Source: Actinoplanes regularis
GTDB taxonomy: Bacteria > Actinomycetota > Actinomycetes > Mycobacteriales > Micromonosporaceae
NCBI RefSeq assembly: GCF_900188005.1
Contig: NZ_FZNR01000020.1
Span: forward strand, 83,072 to 147,071
DNA: 64,000 nt
Reading direction: 5' to 3'
Shown here piece after piece: positions 40,477 through 49,223 of this stretch (positions are counted from its first letter, which is position 1; every line of letters begins with the position of its first letter). Below the pieces are notes generated by a model. It saw nothing but the letters and a program-made list of their open reading frames with translations, was not told where the DNA came from and did not search any database. A program made the position numbers and the translations under genes.

Positions 40477-41556
40477 ATGAGTGGCGGTGCCCGGCGCAAG
40501 AGGAAGCGCGGCCATGAGGAGCACGAGGAGCACGTCAATCACGAGCGTTGGCTGGTGTCCTACGCCGACATGCTCACCCTGTTGTTCGTCCTCTTCGTCG
40601 TCCTGTACTCCATGAGCGACGTCAACCAGAAGAAGTTTGCCCAGCTGGCGCAGGGTCTCTCCGCGAGCTTCGGCTCCAAGACCGCCGCGTTCACCGGCAG
40701 CTACGCCCCGCTGGACGGCGCCGCGAACAACGCCCAGATCGTGCAGATCGACCCGGGTGCCAACCCGGGTGACGGGACCTCCGGGACCGAGGGCCTGAAC
40801 CAGAAGCAGAAGGAGGCGGTCCGCCGGGCCGTCCAGGCCGAGGACCGGAAGAAGGCTTCGGCCAACGCGGAGAAGGCGGCCAAGGAGGTGGAGGACATGA
40901 AGCTGATCGAGAACAAGATCTCCGACGCCCTCGCCGCGGCGAAGCTCCTGGGCAACGTGAAGTTCACGATCGACCAGCGCGGCCTGACCGTCACCGTGGT
41001 GACCAACGAGGTGGTCTTCGCCGGCGACCGGGCCGAACTGCGCCCGACCGGCGAGAAGATCCTCGGCGCGATCGCTCCGACCCTGGCCCAGCTGCCGAAC
41101 AACATCGAGGTGGACGGCAACACCAACCAGCTCAACGCGAAGACCAAGTACTACCCCAGTGGCTGGGAGCTCTCCTCGGCGCGTGCCTCCGCCACGGTCC
41201 GGTACTTCACCGGGCACGGCATCCCGAAGAAGCGGCTCACCGCGGTGGGCTTCTCGGACACCAAGCCGCTGATCGACCCGAAGGACCCCAGGTCGATCAC
41301 GATGAACCGGCGAGTGGACGTGGTCGTGCAGACCATGCTCACGGCCGACCAGGCGGCACTGTTGCCGTCGGCGGCGGGTGGCGACAACAAGCTGCACTCC
41401 GGCCAGACCACCGCTGCGGCCAAGGCCGCCGCGGAGGCCGCGCGGAAGCAGGTCGAGGCGAGCAACGCCGCGGCCACGGGCACCACCGGCACCACCGGTA
41501 CGACCGGCGCCACCGGTACGACCGGTACCACCGAACCGATCACCAGCGACAACTGA
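40477..41556 (+). CDS. motB: Flagellar stator protein MotB
   Basis: MotB anchors the stator to peptidoglycan. A short basic tail leads into a membrane helix with the essential Asp31 (SYADMLTLLFVLFVVLYSM). A coiled region and the OmpA-like domain follow (SSARASATVRYFTGHGIPKKR, NRRVDVVVQ). The C-terminus carries an extra Thr/Gly-rich tail of GTT repeats (about residues 330-348), unusual for MotB. The ion (proton or sodium) cannot be decided here. Confidence 0.95.
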   Translation: MSGGARRKRKRGHEEHEEHVNHERWLVSYADMLTLLFVLFVVLYSMSDVNQKKFAQLAQGLSASFGSKTAAFTGSYAPLDGAANNAQIVQIDPGANPGDGTSGTEGLNQKQKEAVRRAVQAEDRKKASANAEKAAKEVEDMKLIENKISDALAAAKLLGNVKFTIDQRGLTVTVVTNEVVFAGDRAELRPTGEKILGAIAPTLAQLPNNIEVDGNTNQLNAKTKYYPSGWELSSARASATVRYFTGHGIPKKRLTAVGFSDTKPLIDPKDPRSITMNRRVDVVVQTMLTADQAALLPSAAGGDNKLHSGQTTAAAKAAAEAARKQVEASNAAATGTTGTTGTTGATGTTGTTEPITSDN

Positions 41557-41573
41557 CCCAGGAGGGAGTTCTG

Positions 41574-42026
41574 ATGGCAGACGACAAGGATTCGGCCGCG
41601 GAAGCGCCGAAGAAGAACCCATTGATGCTAGTCGTTATCGTTCTGGTGTTGGTCGTGCTGGGCGGTGGAGGTGCCGGGGCGTACTTCCTGATGAACAGCG
41701 GTGAGAAGACCGAGGCCGCTCCGAAGAAGGGCGTCGTGACGGCGGCCGAGAACACCATCACGGTCAACCTGGCCGACGGGCACTACCTGAAGCTCGGCTT
41801 CGCCCTGCAGCAGACCAAGGACGCCGGTACGGAGGCGGTCGACCTGAGCGAGGCGTACGAGCTGGCCATCGACCAGTACACCGGCCGGAAGATCGCCGAC
41901 CTCTCGACCGAGGCGGGCCGCACGCAGGTCAAGGAGGATCTGGTGCAGAAGGTCGTCAAGGCCTACACCGAGGACGGCAAGAAGATGGTCATGGACGTCT
42001 ACTACACCTCCTTCGTGACGCAGTAA
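41574..42026 (+). CDS. fliL: Flagellar basal-body protein FliL
   Basis: FliL is a single-pass membrane protein that supports stator function. N-terminal basic tail, one helix (PLMLVVIVLVLVVLGGGGAGAYFL), then the outer domain with INLADGHYLKLGFALQ-type sequence (VNLADGHYLKLGFALQ) and VKEDLVQKVVKAY, which are family hallmarks. 150 aa is typical. It follows motB by 17 bp and a hairpin separates it from fliM. Confidence 0.93.
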   Translation: MADDKDSAAEAPKKNPLMLVVIVLVLVVLGGGGAGAYFLMNSGEKTEAAPKKGVVTAAENTITVNLADGHYLKLGFALQQTKDAGTEAVDLSEAYELAIDQYTGRKIADLSTEAGRTQVKEDLVQKVVKAYTEDGKKMVMDVYYTSFVTQ

Positions 42027-42041
42027 CGAACGGCGCGGTGC

Positions 42042-42069
42042 GGGCGGGCCTCCTCCGGGAGACCCGCCC
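42042..42069 (+). terminator. Hairpin between fliL and fliM
   Basis: GGGCGGG (42042-42048) followed by CCTCC pairs with GGGAG and CCCGCCC (42063-42069), with one mismatch. It may reduce read-through from motAB-fliL into fliM. Confidence 0.6.
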
Positions 42070-42138
42070 ATCCGTGTAATCAGGGCAGGAAACGACCCCG
42101 GGGCTCAGCGGTTCGCTAAACCCGCCGATCAGGACGAC

Positions 42139-43086
42139 GTGACCACCACCGCACGTACCCCGGGCAAGATGTCACGTCGCCAGGCCGGAGGGCCGGCGCT
42201 GTACGACTTCCGCCGCCCGATCAAGCTCTCCCGTGATCACGTCCGCACCCTGCAGATCGCGTTCGAGACGTACGCGCGCAGCTGTGGAACCCTGCTGACC
42301 ACCCGCCTCCGCGCGGTCAGCAACGTCTCACTGGTCTCCATCGAGCAGCTGAACTACGACGAGTACGTGGCCTCGCTGGTCAACCCGACGATCATCGCGG
42401 TGGTCGCCCTCGATCCGTTGCCCGGCACGATGCTGCTGGAGATCGCCCAGCCCGCGGTGATGACCGCTATCGACCACATGCTCGGCGGCCCCGGCGGTCC
42501 CCAGCCGGAGCGGCCGCTGACCGAGGTGGAGATGCCGCTGCTGCGCAACCTGATCCAGCGCATGCTGGGCGAGTTGCGCTACGGCTTCGAGAGCCTGGTC
42601 GACATCCAGCCGCAGCTCAGAGAGATCGAGTACAACGCGCAGTTCCTGCGCGCGCACGCGCCCGGTGACGCGGTCGTGGTCGCCTCCTTCGAGACCAGGA
42701 TCGGCGCCGAGGAGTGCGTCTCGACGTTCTGCCTGCCGTTCAACACCATCCTCCCGGTGCTCTCCCGCACCGAGGCGGTCGTGCTCAGCGCGAGTCAACG
42801 GGAGGTCAAGGAGAGGGCGCTACGCAACCTCACCGCCGGACTTTCCGCCGCTCCGATCGGCGTAGCAGTGCGATTCCAGCCCATTCGGATGCGTACCGAT
42901 GACATCGTGGATCTACGTCCGGGCGACGTCGTGCCGTTGGGGCATCCAACCAGCCGCCCGCTTGAGGTGACCGTGAACGACATCGTCTTCGCGCACGCCG
43001 TTCCCGGCAATCAGGGCGCCCGGCTCGCCTGTCTCGTCGTGCCGTCGCCCAACGAGAACTCGCCCAAGGAGTCTGGCCGCCCATGA
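42139..43086 (+). CDS. fliM: Flagellar motor switch protein FliM lacking the CheY-binding peptide
   Basis: FliM is the switch-complex protein. The 315-aa product has the middle CheC-like domain with YDFRRPIKLSRDHVRTLQ (residue 22 on), SIEQLNYDEYV, DHMLGGPGG and a C-terminal FliN-like domain. Only about 20 residues precede YDFRRP, and they contain no LSQxEIDALL peptide, the normal CheY-P contact. No extra start codon lies upstream in frame. It starts at GTG and is coupled to fliN by ATGA. Confidence 0.93.
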   Translation: MTTTARTPGKMSRRQAGGPALYDFRRPIKLSRDHVRTLQIAFETYARSCGTLLTTRLRAVSNVSLVSIEQLNYDEYVASLVNPTIIAVVALDPLPGTMLLEIAQPAVMTAIDHMLGGPGGPQPERPLTEVEMPLLRNLIQRMLGELRYGFESLVDIQPQLREIEYNAQFLRAHAPGDAVVVASFETRIGAEECVSTFCLPFNTILPVLSRTEAVVLSASQREVKERALRNLTAGLSAAPIGVAVRFQPIRMRTDDIVDLRPGDVVPLGHPTSRPLEVTVNDIVFAHAVPGNQGARLACLVVPSPNENSPKESGRP

Positions 43087-43862
43087 CCGCGCCCACCATC
43101 ACCGCGCCGCAGCTAACTCTCGCCCGGAACGCCGCCGAGGCCGCGCTGGCCGTCCTGCCGACCAGTTACACCCTGGTCGCCGGCGATCCGGTGACGCCCG
43201 GCACCGGGACGATGATCGAGGGACAAGCGGTGACCGCGCGGTTCAGCGGTGCGGCCGTCGGCGAGGTCGTCGTGGTGGTCGGCCAGGATCTCGCGGACGC
43301 GCTCAGGGAGAGCCCGCTCGGCGAGCTCGATCTGACCGCGGCGGTCCGGCCCGCCCTGGAAGCGGCCTCCCGGATCTTCGGGCCGGTGGTCCTCGACCCC
43401 GGTCAGGTGATGGAGCCGCAGGTGGCGCTCAGCGCGCTGGCCGCCAAGGACGGCGCGGTCGCCATTCCGCTGCGGGACGACGTGGACGTACGCGCGGTGC
43501 TGGCGTTGTCGCTCAGCCCGTGGCCCAGCGACGATCCGCTGGCGGCCGCGGCCGCAGCCGCGGCGGCGGCCGGCGGCGGGGTGGCCCAGCGGATCGCCGC
43601 GCCGGTGGGGCGGCGGGGTGGTGGGCTGGACATGCTGCACGACGTGGAGATGGAGGTCTCGGCCGAGCTGGGCCGGACCCGGATGAGCGTGCGGGAACTG
43701 CTCTCGCTCACCCCGGGTGCGATCGTCGAGCTGGACCGGGCCGCCGGCAGCCCGGCCGACCTGCTGGTCAACGGCCGGCTGATCGCCCGCGGCGAGGTGG
43801 TCGTGGTCGACGAGAACTTCGGCATCCGGATCACCGAGATCGTCTCGCCGGGCGCCGAGTAG
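43083..43862 (+). CDS. fliN: Flagellar motor switch protein FliN (long form)
   Basis: FliN forms the lower C-ring and can contact CheY and FliH. The C-terminal SpoA domain is clear: LDMLHDVEMEVSAELGRTRMSVRELLSLTPGAIVELDR and ITEIVSPGAE. An extra N-terminal region (about 150 aa) has a FliY/CheC-like strand pattern (VGEVVVVVGQDLADAL) but no ExxN motif, then a poly-Ala/Gly linker. At 259 aa it is twice the size of E. coli FliN. It overlaps fliM; fliO begins 11 bp later. Confidence 0.93.
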   Translation: MTAPTITAPQLTLARNAAEAALAVLPTSYTLVAGDPVTPGTGTMIEGQAVTARFSGAAVGEVVVVVGQDLADALRESPLGELDLTAAVRPALEAASRIFGPVVLDPGQVMEPQVALSALAAKDGAVAIPLRDDVDVRAVLALSLSPWPSDDPLAAAAAAAAAAGGGVAQRIAAPVGRRGGGLDMLHDVEMEVSAELGRTRMSVRELLSLTPGAIVELDRAAGSPADLLVNGRLIARGEVVVVDENFGIRITEIVSPGAE

Positions 43863-43873
43863 GAGTCACGACC

Positions 43874-44311
43874 TTGCTCCAACTCCTGCTCCAGGTCGTC
43901 TTCTCCCTGTTCATCGTGCTGTTCCTGATGTGGGGGCTGGCCCGGGTGCTGCGGCGCCCGCTCTCCAAGCGCGGGCACGGCGGGCTGGCGGTGCTCACCC
44001 GCACGCAGGTGACCCGCAACGCGGCGGTGGCCGTGGTGCGGGTCGCGGACCGGGCACTGGTTCTCGGCGTGACCGAGCAGCAGATCAGTTATCTGGGTGA
44101 GGCGGAGCTCGACATGTTCGAGATGGCGGAGCCCGCCGAGCACCGGGACCACCTGGTGATCGAGCCGACCGAGTTCATCCGGCAGGACGAGACGGTCCTG
44201 CCCGGGAGGCATCCCGCGGCCGGACACCACGGGCCGGACGGGTCGATCAGATCTTCGGGGGCGTGGAGCTCGGCCCTGGACTTCCTGCGCGAGCGAACGA
44301 CGAGGCGATGA
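43874..44311 (+). CDS. fliO: Flagellar export protein FliO
   Basis: FliO assists FliP assembly into the export gate. The product begins with a hydrophobic helix (LLLQVVFSLFIVLFLMWGLARVL) and basic stretch, followed by a short cytoplasmic domain with ALVLGVTEQQISYLGE, which is typical. The best start is TTG at 43874 with a GGAG site 8 bp upstream, giving 145 aa; no ATG/GTG is better. Its stop overlaps fliP (ATGA). Confidence 0.88.
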   Translation: MLQLLLQVVFSLFIVLFLMWGLARVLRRPLSKRGHGGLAVLTRTQVTRNAAVAVVRVADRALVLGVTEQQISYLGEAELDMFEMAEPAEHRDHLVIEPTEFIRQDETVLPGRHPAAGHHGPDGSIRSSGAWSSALDFLRERTTRR

Positions 44312-45213
44312 TGCGACGGGCGATCCTGCTGCTGATCGTGGGTGCCGGGCTGGCGCTCGCGCTACCCGCCCCGGCAGCCGCGGCGCCCGGCTCGCCGGGG
44401 AGCGCGGTCGAGGCTCGAGCGCCGGATCGCATGCTCCTGGTCGTACCGCGGAAAGCGCCGGAGGCGCCGGCGAACCCGGCGGTGAGGCAGGTGCCGCGGG
44501 CCCCCGGTCCGGTACCGAGAGCGCCGGCGACCTCGCCCCCGAGCATCAACATCAAGATCAACGGTACGGATCCGAACGGCAATCGCCCGGCCACCAGCCT
44601 GGTGATCGTCCTCGGCCTGACCCTGCTCTCGGTGGCACCGGCGATCCTGCTGCTCTGCACGTGTTTCACCAAGATCTTCATGGTTCTCGGGATCACCCGT
44701 AACGCGATGGGCCTGACCACGCTGCCGCCCAACCAGGTGATCGCCGGGCTGGCGCTGTTCCTGAGCTTTTTCATCATGGGCCCGACGTTCTCCCAGATGA
44801 ACGAGCAGGGCGTGCAGCCCTACCTGCGCGGGGACAAGACCCAGTCGCAGGCGTTCAAGGACGGCGTCAAGCCGCTGCGCGAGTTCATGTGGCGGACCAC
44901 GCGGGAGGACGAACTGGCCCTGCTGATCAAGGTGTCCGGCCAGCCTCGGCCGGCGAACAAGGACGCGGTGCCGATGACCATGCTGGTGCCCGCGTTCGTC
45001 CTCTCCGAGCTGCGGGCCGCGTTCATCATCGGGTTCGTCATCTTCATCCCGTTCCTGATCATCGACCTGGTCGTCTCGGCCTCGCTGATGTCGCTGGGCA
45101 TGATGATGCTGCCTCCGGTGACCGTCGCCCTGCCGTTCAAGCTGCTGCTGTTCGTGATGGTCAACGGATGGGGGCTGATCATCACGGCGCTGGTCGGCTC
45201 GTACCGGACATGA
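44308..45213 (+). CDS. fliP: Flagellar export gate protein FliP
   Basis: FliP is the core export-gate subunit. The 301-aa product starts with a cleavable-looking signal (RRAILLLIVGAGLALALPAPAAAA) and a Pro-rich region to about residue 90. Four membrane helices follow with the signatures ILLLCTCFTKIFMVLGITRNAMGL, TTLPPNQVIAGLALFLSFF and MLVPAFVLSELRAAF. A GTG/ATG choice between 44308 and 44311 is trivial. fliR starts in ATGA overlap with its stop, leaving no room for fliQ. Confidence 0.95.
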   Translation: MMRRAILLLIVGAGLALALPAPAAAAPGSPGSAVEARAPDRMLLVVPRKAPEAPANPAVRQVPRAPGPVPRAPATSPPSINIKINGTDPNGNRPATSLVIVLGLTLLSVAPAILLLCTCFTKIFMVLGITRNAMGLTTLPPNQVIAGLALFLSFFIMGPTFSQMNEQGVQPYLRGDKTQSQAFKDGVKPLREFMWRTTREDELALLIKVSGQPRPANKDAVPMTMLVPAFVLSELRAAFIIGFVIFIPFLIIDLVVSASLMSLGMMMLPPVTVALPFKLLLFVMVNGWGLIITALVGSYRT

Positions 45214-45974
45214 ACTACGACGTGCCGATCGCCCAGCTGATGGCGATCATGCTGGGGGCCTGCCGGGTCGGCGCGTGGATGGCGATCTGCCCGCCGTTCA
45301 ACTCACGCCTGATCCCCGTGCAGGTGAAGGCGCTGATGTCGGTGGGGATGGCGCTGCCGATGGCGCCGTACCTGCTGCCCGACCTGCCGTCGCTGGAGAC
45401 CTCGGCGCTGATCACCAGCATCGCGTTGCAGATCTTCGTCGGGGCCGGGCTGGGCTTCCTCACCGCGCTGCTGTTCGCCGCCCTGCAGGCCGCCGGTGAC
45501 CTGCTCGACCTGTTCGGCGGATTCAGCCTTGCCTCCGCGTACGACCCGCTGGGGTTCAGCCAGAGTTCGATTTTCGGACGGTTCTACAACCTGGTCGCGA
45601 TCACCCTGCTCTTCGCCAGTGACGGGCACCAGCTGATCCTGCGCGGCTTTCTGCAGAGCTTCCGTACCCTGCCGCTGGACGCCGTGTTCTCGACGGAGAC
45701 CTTCACCAAGCTGCTGATCAGCGGGATCAGCGAGATGTTCCTGGCGGCCCTGCAGATCGCCGGGCCGCTGATCTGCGTGCTCTTCCTCGCCGACGTGGCG
45801 CTCGGCCTGCTGAACCGGGTGTCGCCCGCGCTCAACGTGTTCCAGCTCGGCTTCCCGGTCAAGATCTTCCTGGTGGTCACCCTCTCCGCGCTGGCCATCA
45901 CGATGCTCCCGGGTGTGCTGCACAACCTGGTTGAGAAGTCGGTTTCCGCGGTGGTCCAGCTCAGCGGGGGCTGA
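45210..45974 (+). CDS. fliR: Flagellar export gate protein FliR
   Basis: FliR is a six-helix export-gate subunit. The 254-aa protein has the family pattern PPFNSRLIPVQVKALMSVGMAL, GFSLASAYDPLGFSQSSIFGRFYNLVAI and GLLNRVSPALNVFQLGFPVKI. It follows fliP without fliQ. flhB begins 12 bp after its stop. Confidence 0.95.
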   Translation: MNYDVPIAQLMAIMLGACRVGAWMAICPPFNSRLIPVQVKALMSVGMALPMAPYLLPDLPSLETSALITSIALQIFVGAGLGFLTALLFAALQAAGDLLDLFGGFSLASAYDPLGFSQSSIFGRFYNLVAITLLFASDGHQLILRGFLQSFRTLPLDAVFSTETFTKLLISGISEMFLAALQIAGPLICVLFLADVALGLLNRVSPALNVFQLGFPVKIFLVVTLSALAITMLPGVLHNLVEKSVSAVVQLSGG

Positions 45975-45986
45975 GAGGGGGTGTAG

Positions 45987-47078
45987 ATGTCCGGGGAGAA
46001 GACCGAACAACCGACACAGCAACGGCTCACGAAGGCCAAGAAGGAGGGCCAGATCGGGCGTACGCCCGACCTCGGCGCCTGGTTCGGCATGCTGGCCGCG
46101 AGCGTGGTGCTGCCGTACACCCTGGGCAAGGGGATGGAGCACGCCCGGGAGCTCACCGGCAAGATTCCGCTGATCATCGCCGATCCGGACGTGGCGAAGT
46201 GCCTGGCCATCCTCAAGGAGGGCCTGTTCGGGGTGGTGTGGGCGGTGCTGCCGCTGGCGCTCACCATGATGGCGGTCGGCGTCGCCGCGGCCGGGGCGCA
46301 GGGCGGCATCCGGGTGGCCACCAAGCTGTTCGTCCCGAAGTTCAACCGGCTCAACCCGTTCACCGGCCTGAAGCGGATGGTCGGCCCGCAGGCGCTCTGG
46401 GAGCTCACCAAGTCGCTGTTCAAGACCTCGGTGCTGGGCGCGGTGCTCTACATGACGCTGAAGGACATCGTGCCGCAGCTGATGCAGGCGGGACACCTGC
46501 CGCTCACCGCCCTGCTGGACATCGTCACCCACGCGGTGATCTCGCTGATCCGGGCCGCCGCGGTCGCCGGCATCGCGATGGCCGGAGCGGACTACTTCGT
46601 GGTGCGCCGGCGTACCCAGAAGCAGTTGAAGATGACGAAGGAGGAGGTCAAGCAGGAGCACAAGAACAGCGAGGGTGACCCGCTGATCAAGTCCCAGATC
46701 CGGGCCCGGCAGATGGCCATGGCGCGCAACCGGCAGATGGCCGACGTGCCGACGGCGGACGTGGTGGTGGTGAACCCGGTGCACGTCGCGGTCGCGCTGC
46801 GCTACGAACCGGAGAAGGGCGCGCCGCGGGTGGTCGCCATGGGCAAGGGGCCGATGGCCGCCAAGATCCGCGAGCTGGCCACCGAGAACCGGGTGCCGAT
46901 GGTGCAGGACATCGCGCTGGCCCGGGCCCTGGACTCGGGTTGCCAGGTGGGTCAGGAGATTCCGGCCGAGTTCTTCGGGGCGGTGGCCCGGGTGCTGGCG
47001 TTCGTGATGAGCCTCAAGACGCGTGGGTCGGCGGCCGGTCTGCATCGCAGTCCGAACTCCGCATCGGCCATGACGTAA
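45987..47078 (+). CDS. flhB: Export switch protein FlhB with NPVH motif
   Basis: FlhB sets export specificity through self-cleavage. The N-terminal four-helix membrane part (KLFVPKFNRLNPFTGLKRMV) is followed by the cytoplasmic domain with ADVVVVNPVHVAVALRYEP. The usual Asn-Pro-Thr-His is Asn263-Pro264-Val265-His266 here. The cleavage Asn-Pro pair and the His are kept; the Thr is replaced by Val. Length 363 aa is normal. A GAGGGGG ribosome site precedes ATG at 45987. flhA starts 102 bp after the stop. Confidence 0.95.
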   Translation: MSGEKTEQPTQQRLTKAKKEGQIGRTPDLGAWFGMLAASVVLPYTLGKGMEHARELTGKIPLIIADPDVAKCLAILKEGLFGVVWAVLPLALTMMAVGVAAAGAQGGIRVATKLFVPKFNRLNPFTGLKRMVGPQALWELTKSLFKTSVLGAVLYMTLKDIVPQLMQAGHLPLTALLDIVTHAVISLIRAAAVAGIAMAGADYFVVRRRTQKQLKMTKEEVKQEHKNSEGDPLIKSQIRARQMAMARNRQMADVPTADVVVVNPVHVAVALRYEPEKGAPRVVAMGKGPMAAKIRELATENRVPMVQDIALARALDSGCQVGQEIPAEFFGAVARVLAFVMSLKTRGSAAGLHRSPNSASAMT

Positions 47079-47180
47079 CCGAATTCGGGAGATTTCCTCA
47101 CATCGCGGGCAGTTACCAGAGAAGATCGTGGCGTGGCGATGCCACAGGGGTCTCAGTGACGGCGACGGCTGGGAGGTGTC

Positions 47181-49223
47181 GTGAAGAACCGGAACCTCGG
47201 CAAGCTCGCCGTCCCCATCGGGGTCATCGGCATCATCATCATGATGGTCGTCCCGCTGCCGACCTTTCTGCTGGACCTGCTGATCGCCTTCAACATCACG
47301 ATCGCCCTCCTGGTCCTGCTGACCAGCATGTTCGTCGAGAAACCACTCGATTTCGCGGTGTTTCCCGCGCTGCTGCTGGTGCTGACGCTGTTCCGGCTGG
47401 CCCTGAACATCAGCGCCACCCGGCTGGTGCTGCGCGACGGCGACGCGGGCAAGGTGATCCACGCGTTCGGCAGCTTCGTGGTCGGTGGCAACCTCGTCAT
47501 CGGCCTGGTGATCTTCTCGATCCTGGTGATCGTCCAGATGATCGTGGTGACCAAGGGTGCCGAGCGGGTCGCCGAGGTCGGCGCCCGGTTCACCCTCGAC
47601 GCGATGCCCGGTAAGCAGATGGCGATCGACGCCGACCTGAACGCCGGCCTGATCGACGAGGCCGGGGCGAAGAAGCGCCGGGCCGAGGTGGCCGCCGAGG
47701 CCGAGTTCTACGGCGCGATGGACGGCGGCTCCAAGTTCGTCAAGGGTGACGCCATCGCGGCCATCATCATCACGCTGATCAACCTGATCGGTGGGTTCGC
47801 GGTCGGCGTCGTCCAGCACGGCATGTCGCCGGGCGACGCGATGAACCAGTACAGCATGCTGAGCATCGGCGACGGCCTGGTCTCGCAGGTGCCGGCGCTG
47901 CTGCTCTCGGTGGCCACCGGTCTCATCGTGACCCGCTCGGCCACCTCCGGCGACATGGGCCACAGCGTCACCACCCAGCTCAGCCAGAACAAACTCGCGC
48001 TGCGCATCGGCGGTGCCGCGGCCCTCTGCCTCTGTGTCATCCCCGGCCTGCCGAAGTTCCCGTTCCTGGTGGTCGGCTCGGCCGTGCTGCTGATCGCGCA
48101 ACGGATCAAGGATCCGGCCCCGGTGGACCTCGCGCCGGCCACCGAGGCGGTCGAGATGCCCTCCCCGGACTCGCCCGAGAGCCTGCTTGGCGAGATGCGG
48201 ATCGACCCGCTGGAGCTGGCACTCGCCCCGGACCTGGTCGACCTGGTCGACACCAGCAGCGGCGACCTGCTCGACCGGGTGCGCGCGCTGCGCCGCAAGA
48301 TGGCCATGGAGCTCGGGGTGATCATGCCGCCGGTGCGGACCCGGGACGATCTGGATCTGCCGCTGTCGTCGTACGCGATCCGGATCTCCGGCACCGACGC
48401 CGGCACCGGACAGGCGCCACCGGGCACCGTCCTGGCGATCGGTGAGGGCCTCCAAGCGCTTCCTGGCCGGGCCGGCGTCGAGCCGGTCTTCGGCCTGTCC
48501 GGCAAGTGGATCCCGGCCGAACTGCACTACCAGGCCGAGCTTTCCGGCGCGACGGTCGTGGACCGGGCGTCGGTGATCATCACGCACCTCGCCGAGGTGG
48601 TCCGCAGCAACGCCAGCCGGCTGCTCGGCCGGGAGGACGTTCGCGCCCTGACCGAAATGGTCAAGCGCACCCACCCGGTCGTGGTCGAGGAGCTGACCCC
48701 GGGGCTGCTCAGCCTCGGGCAGGTCCAGAAGGTGCTGCAGTCGATGCTCGACGAGGGCGTGCCGATCCGGGACCTGGTCCGGATCTTCGAGGCGCTGTCG
48801 CTGCGCGCCAAACTCTCGACGGACCACGACGGCCTGGTGGAGGCGGCGCGCAGCGCGCTGGGCCCGGCCATCGCCGCCCAGTACGCGACCGCCGGGCGGC
48901 TCACCGTGATCACGCTCGACCCGATGCTCGAGCAGAGCCTGCTCGAATCCCTGCGGCCCAGTGAGACCGGTGCCTTCATGGCGATCGACGGCATGCGTGC
49001 CGAAGCGATCGTCAGCGAGGCCGGTCGGCTCACCGAGGCCGCCGAGCAGCAGGGCCTCAGCCCGGTCCTGGCCTGCTCGCCGCAGCTGCGGTTGCCGCTG
49101 ATGCGACTGCTGCGAGCCGGCTCACGCCGGGTGCAGGTGCTGTCGTACAGCGAGATATCTGGTTCCACCGCGCAGATCGAGACGATAGGGGTGGTGAACG
49201 GTGCCTACGCGGGTGCTTCTTGA
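47181..49223 (+). CDS. flhA: Flagellar export protein FlhA
   Basis: FlhA is the nonameric export channel that binds chaperone-substrate complexes. The N-terminal eight-helix membrane part has FIPPER-like signature region AVFPALLLVLTLFRLALNISATRLVL, and the cytoplasmic domain begins after residue 320. 680 aa is the standard size. GTG start at 47181 has GGAGGTGTC immediately upstream. The last 23 bp overlap the FlhF-like gene. Confidence 0.96.
   Translation: MKNRNLGKLAVPIGVIGIIIMMVVPLPTFLLDLLIAFNITIALLVLLTSMFVEKPLDFAVFPALLLVLTLFRLALNISATRLVLRDGDAGKVIHAFGSFVVGGNLVIGLVIFSILVIVQMIVVTKGAERVAEVGARFTLDAMPGKQMAIDADLNAGLIDEAGAKKRRAEVAAEAEFYGAMDGGSKFVKGDAIAAIIITLINLIGGFAVGVVQHGMSPGDAMNQYSMLSIGDGLVSQVPALLLSVATGLIVTRSATSGDMGHSVTTQLSQNKLALRIGGAAALCLCVIPGLPKFPFLVVGSAVLLIAQRIKDPAPVDLAPATEAVEMPSPDSPESLLGEMRIDPLELALAPDLVDLVDTSSGDLLDRVRALRRKMAMELGVIMPPVRTRDDLDLPLSSYAIRISGTDAGTGQAPPGTVLAIGEGLQALPGRAGVEPVFGLSGKWIPAELHYQAELSGATVVDRASVIITHLAEVVRSNASRLLGREDVRALTEMVKRTHPVVVEELTPGLLSLGQVQKVLQSMLDEGVPIRDLVRIFEALSLRAKLSTDHDGLVEAARSALGPAIAAQYATAGRLTVITLDPMLEQSLLESLRPSETGAFMAIDGMRAEAIVSEAGRLTEAAEQQGLSPVLACSPQLRLPLMRLLRAGSRRVQVLSYSEISGSTAQIETIGVVNGAYAGAS

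Noticed and set aside
41480..41540. A minisatellite or CRISPR-like array in motB
   Set aside because: The repeats are short, lack spacers and are in frame as Thr/Gly codons; they are part of the protein.
45303..48827. A 1174-codon open frame on the - strand across fliR, flhB and flhA
   Set aside because: It is antisense to three well-recognised flagellar genes, is Arg/His/Gln-rich low-complexity sequence typical of GC-rich shadows and has no family pattern.
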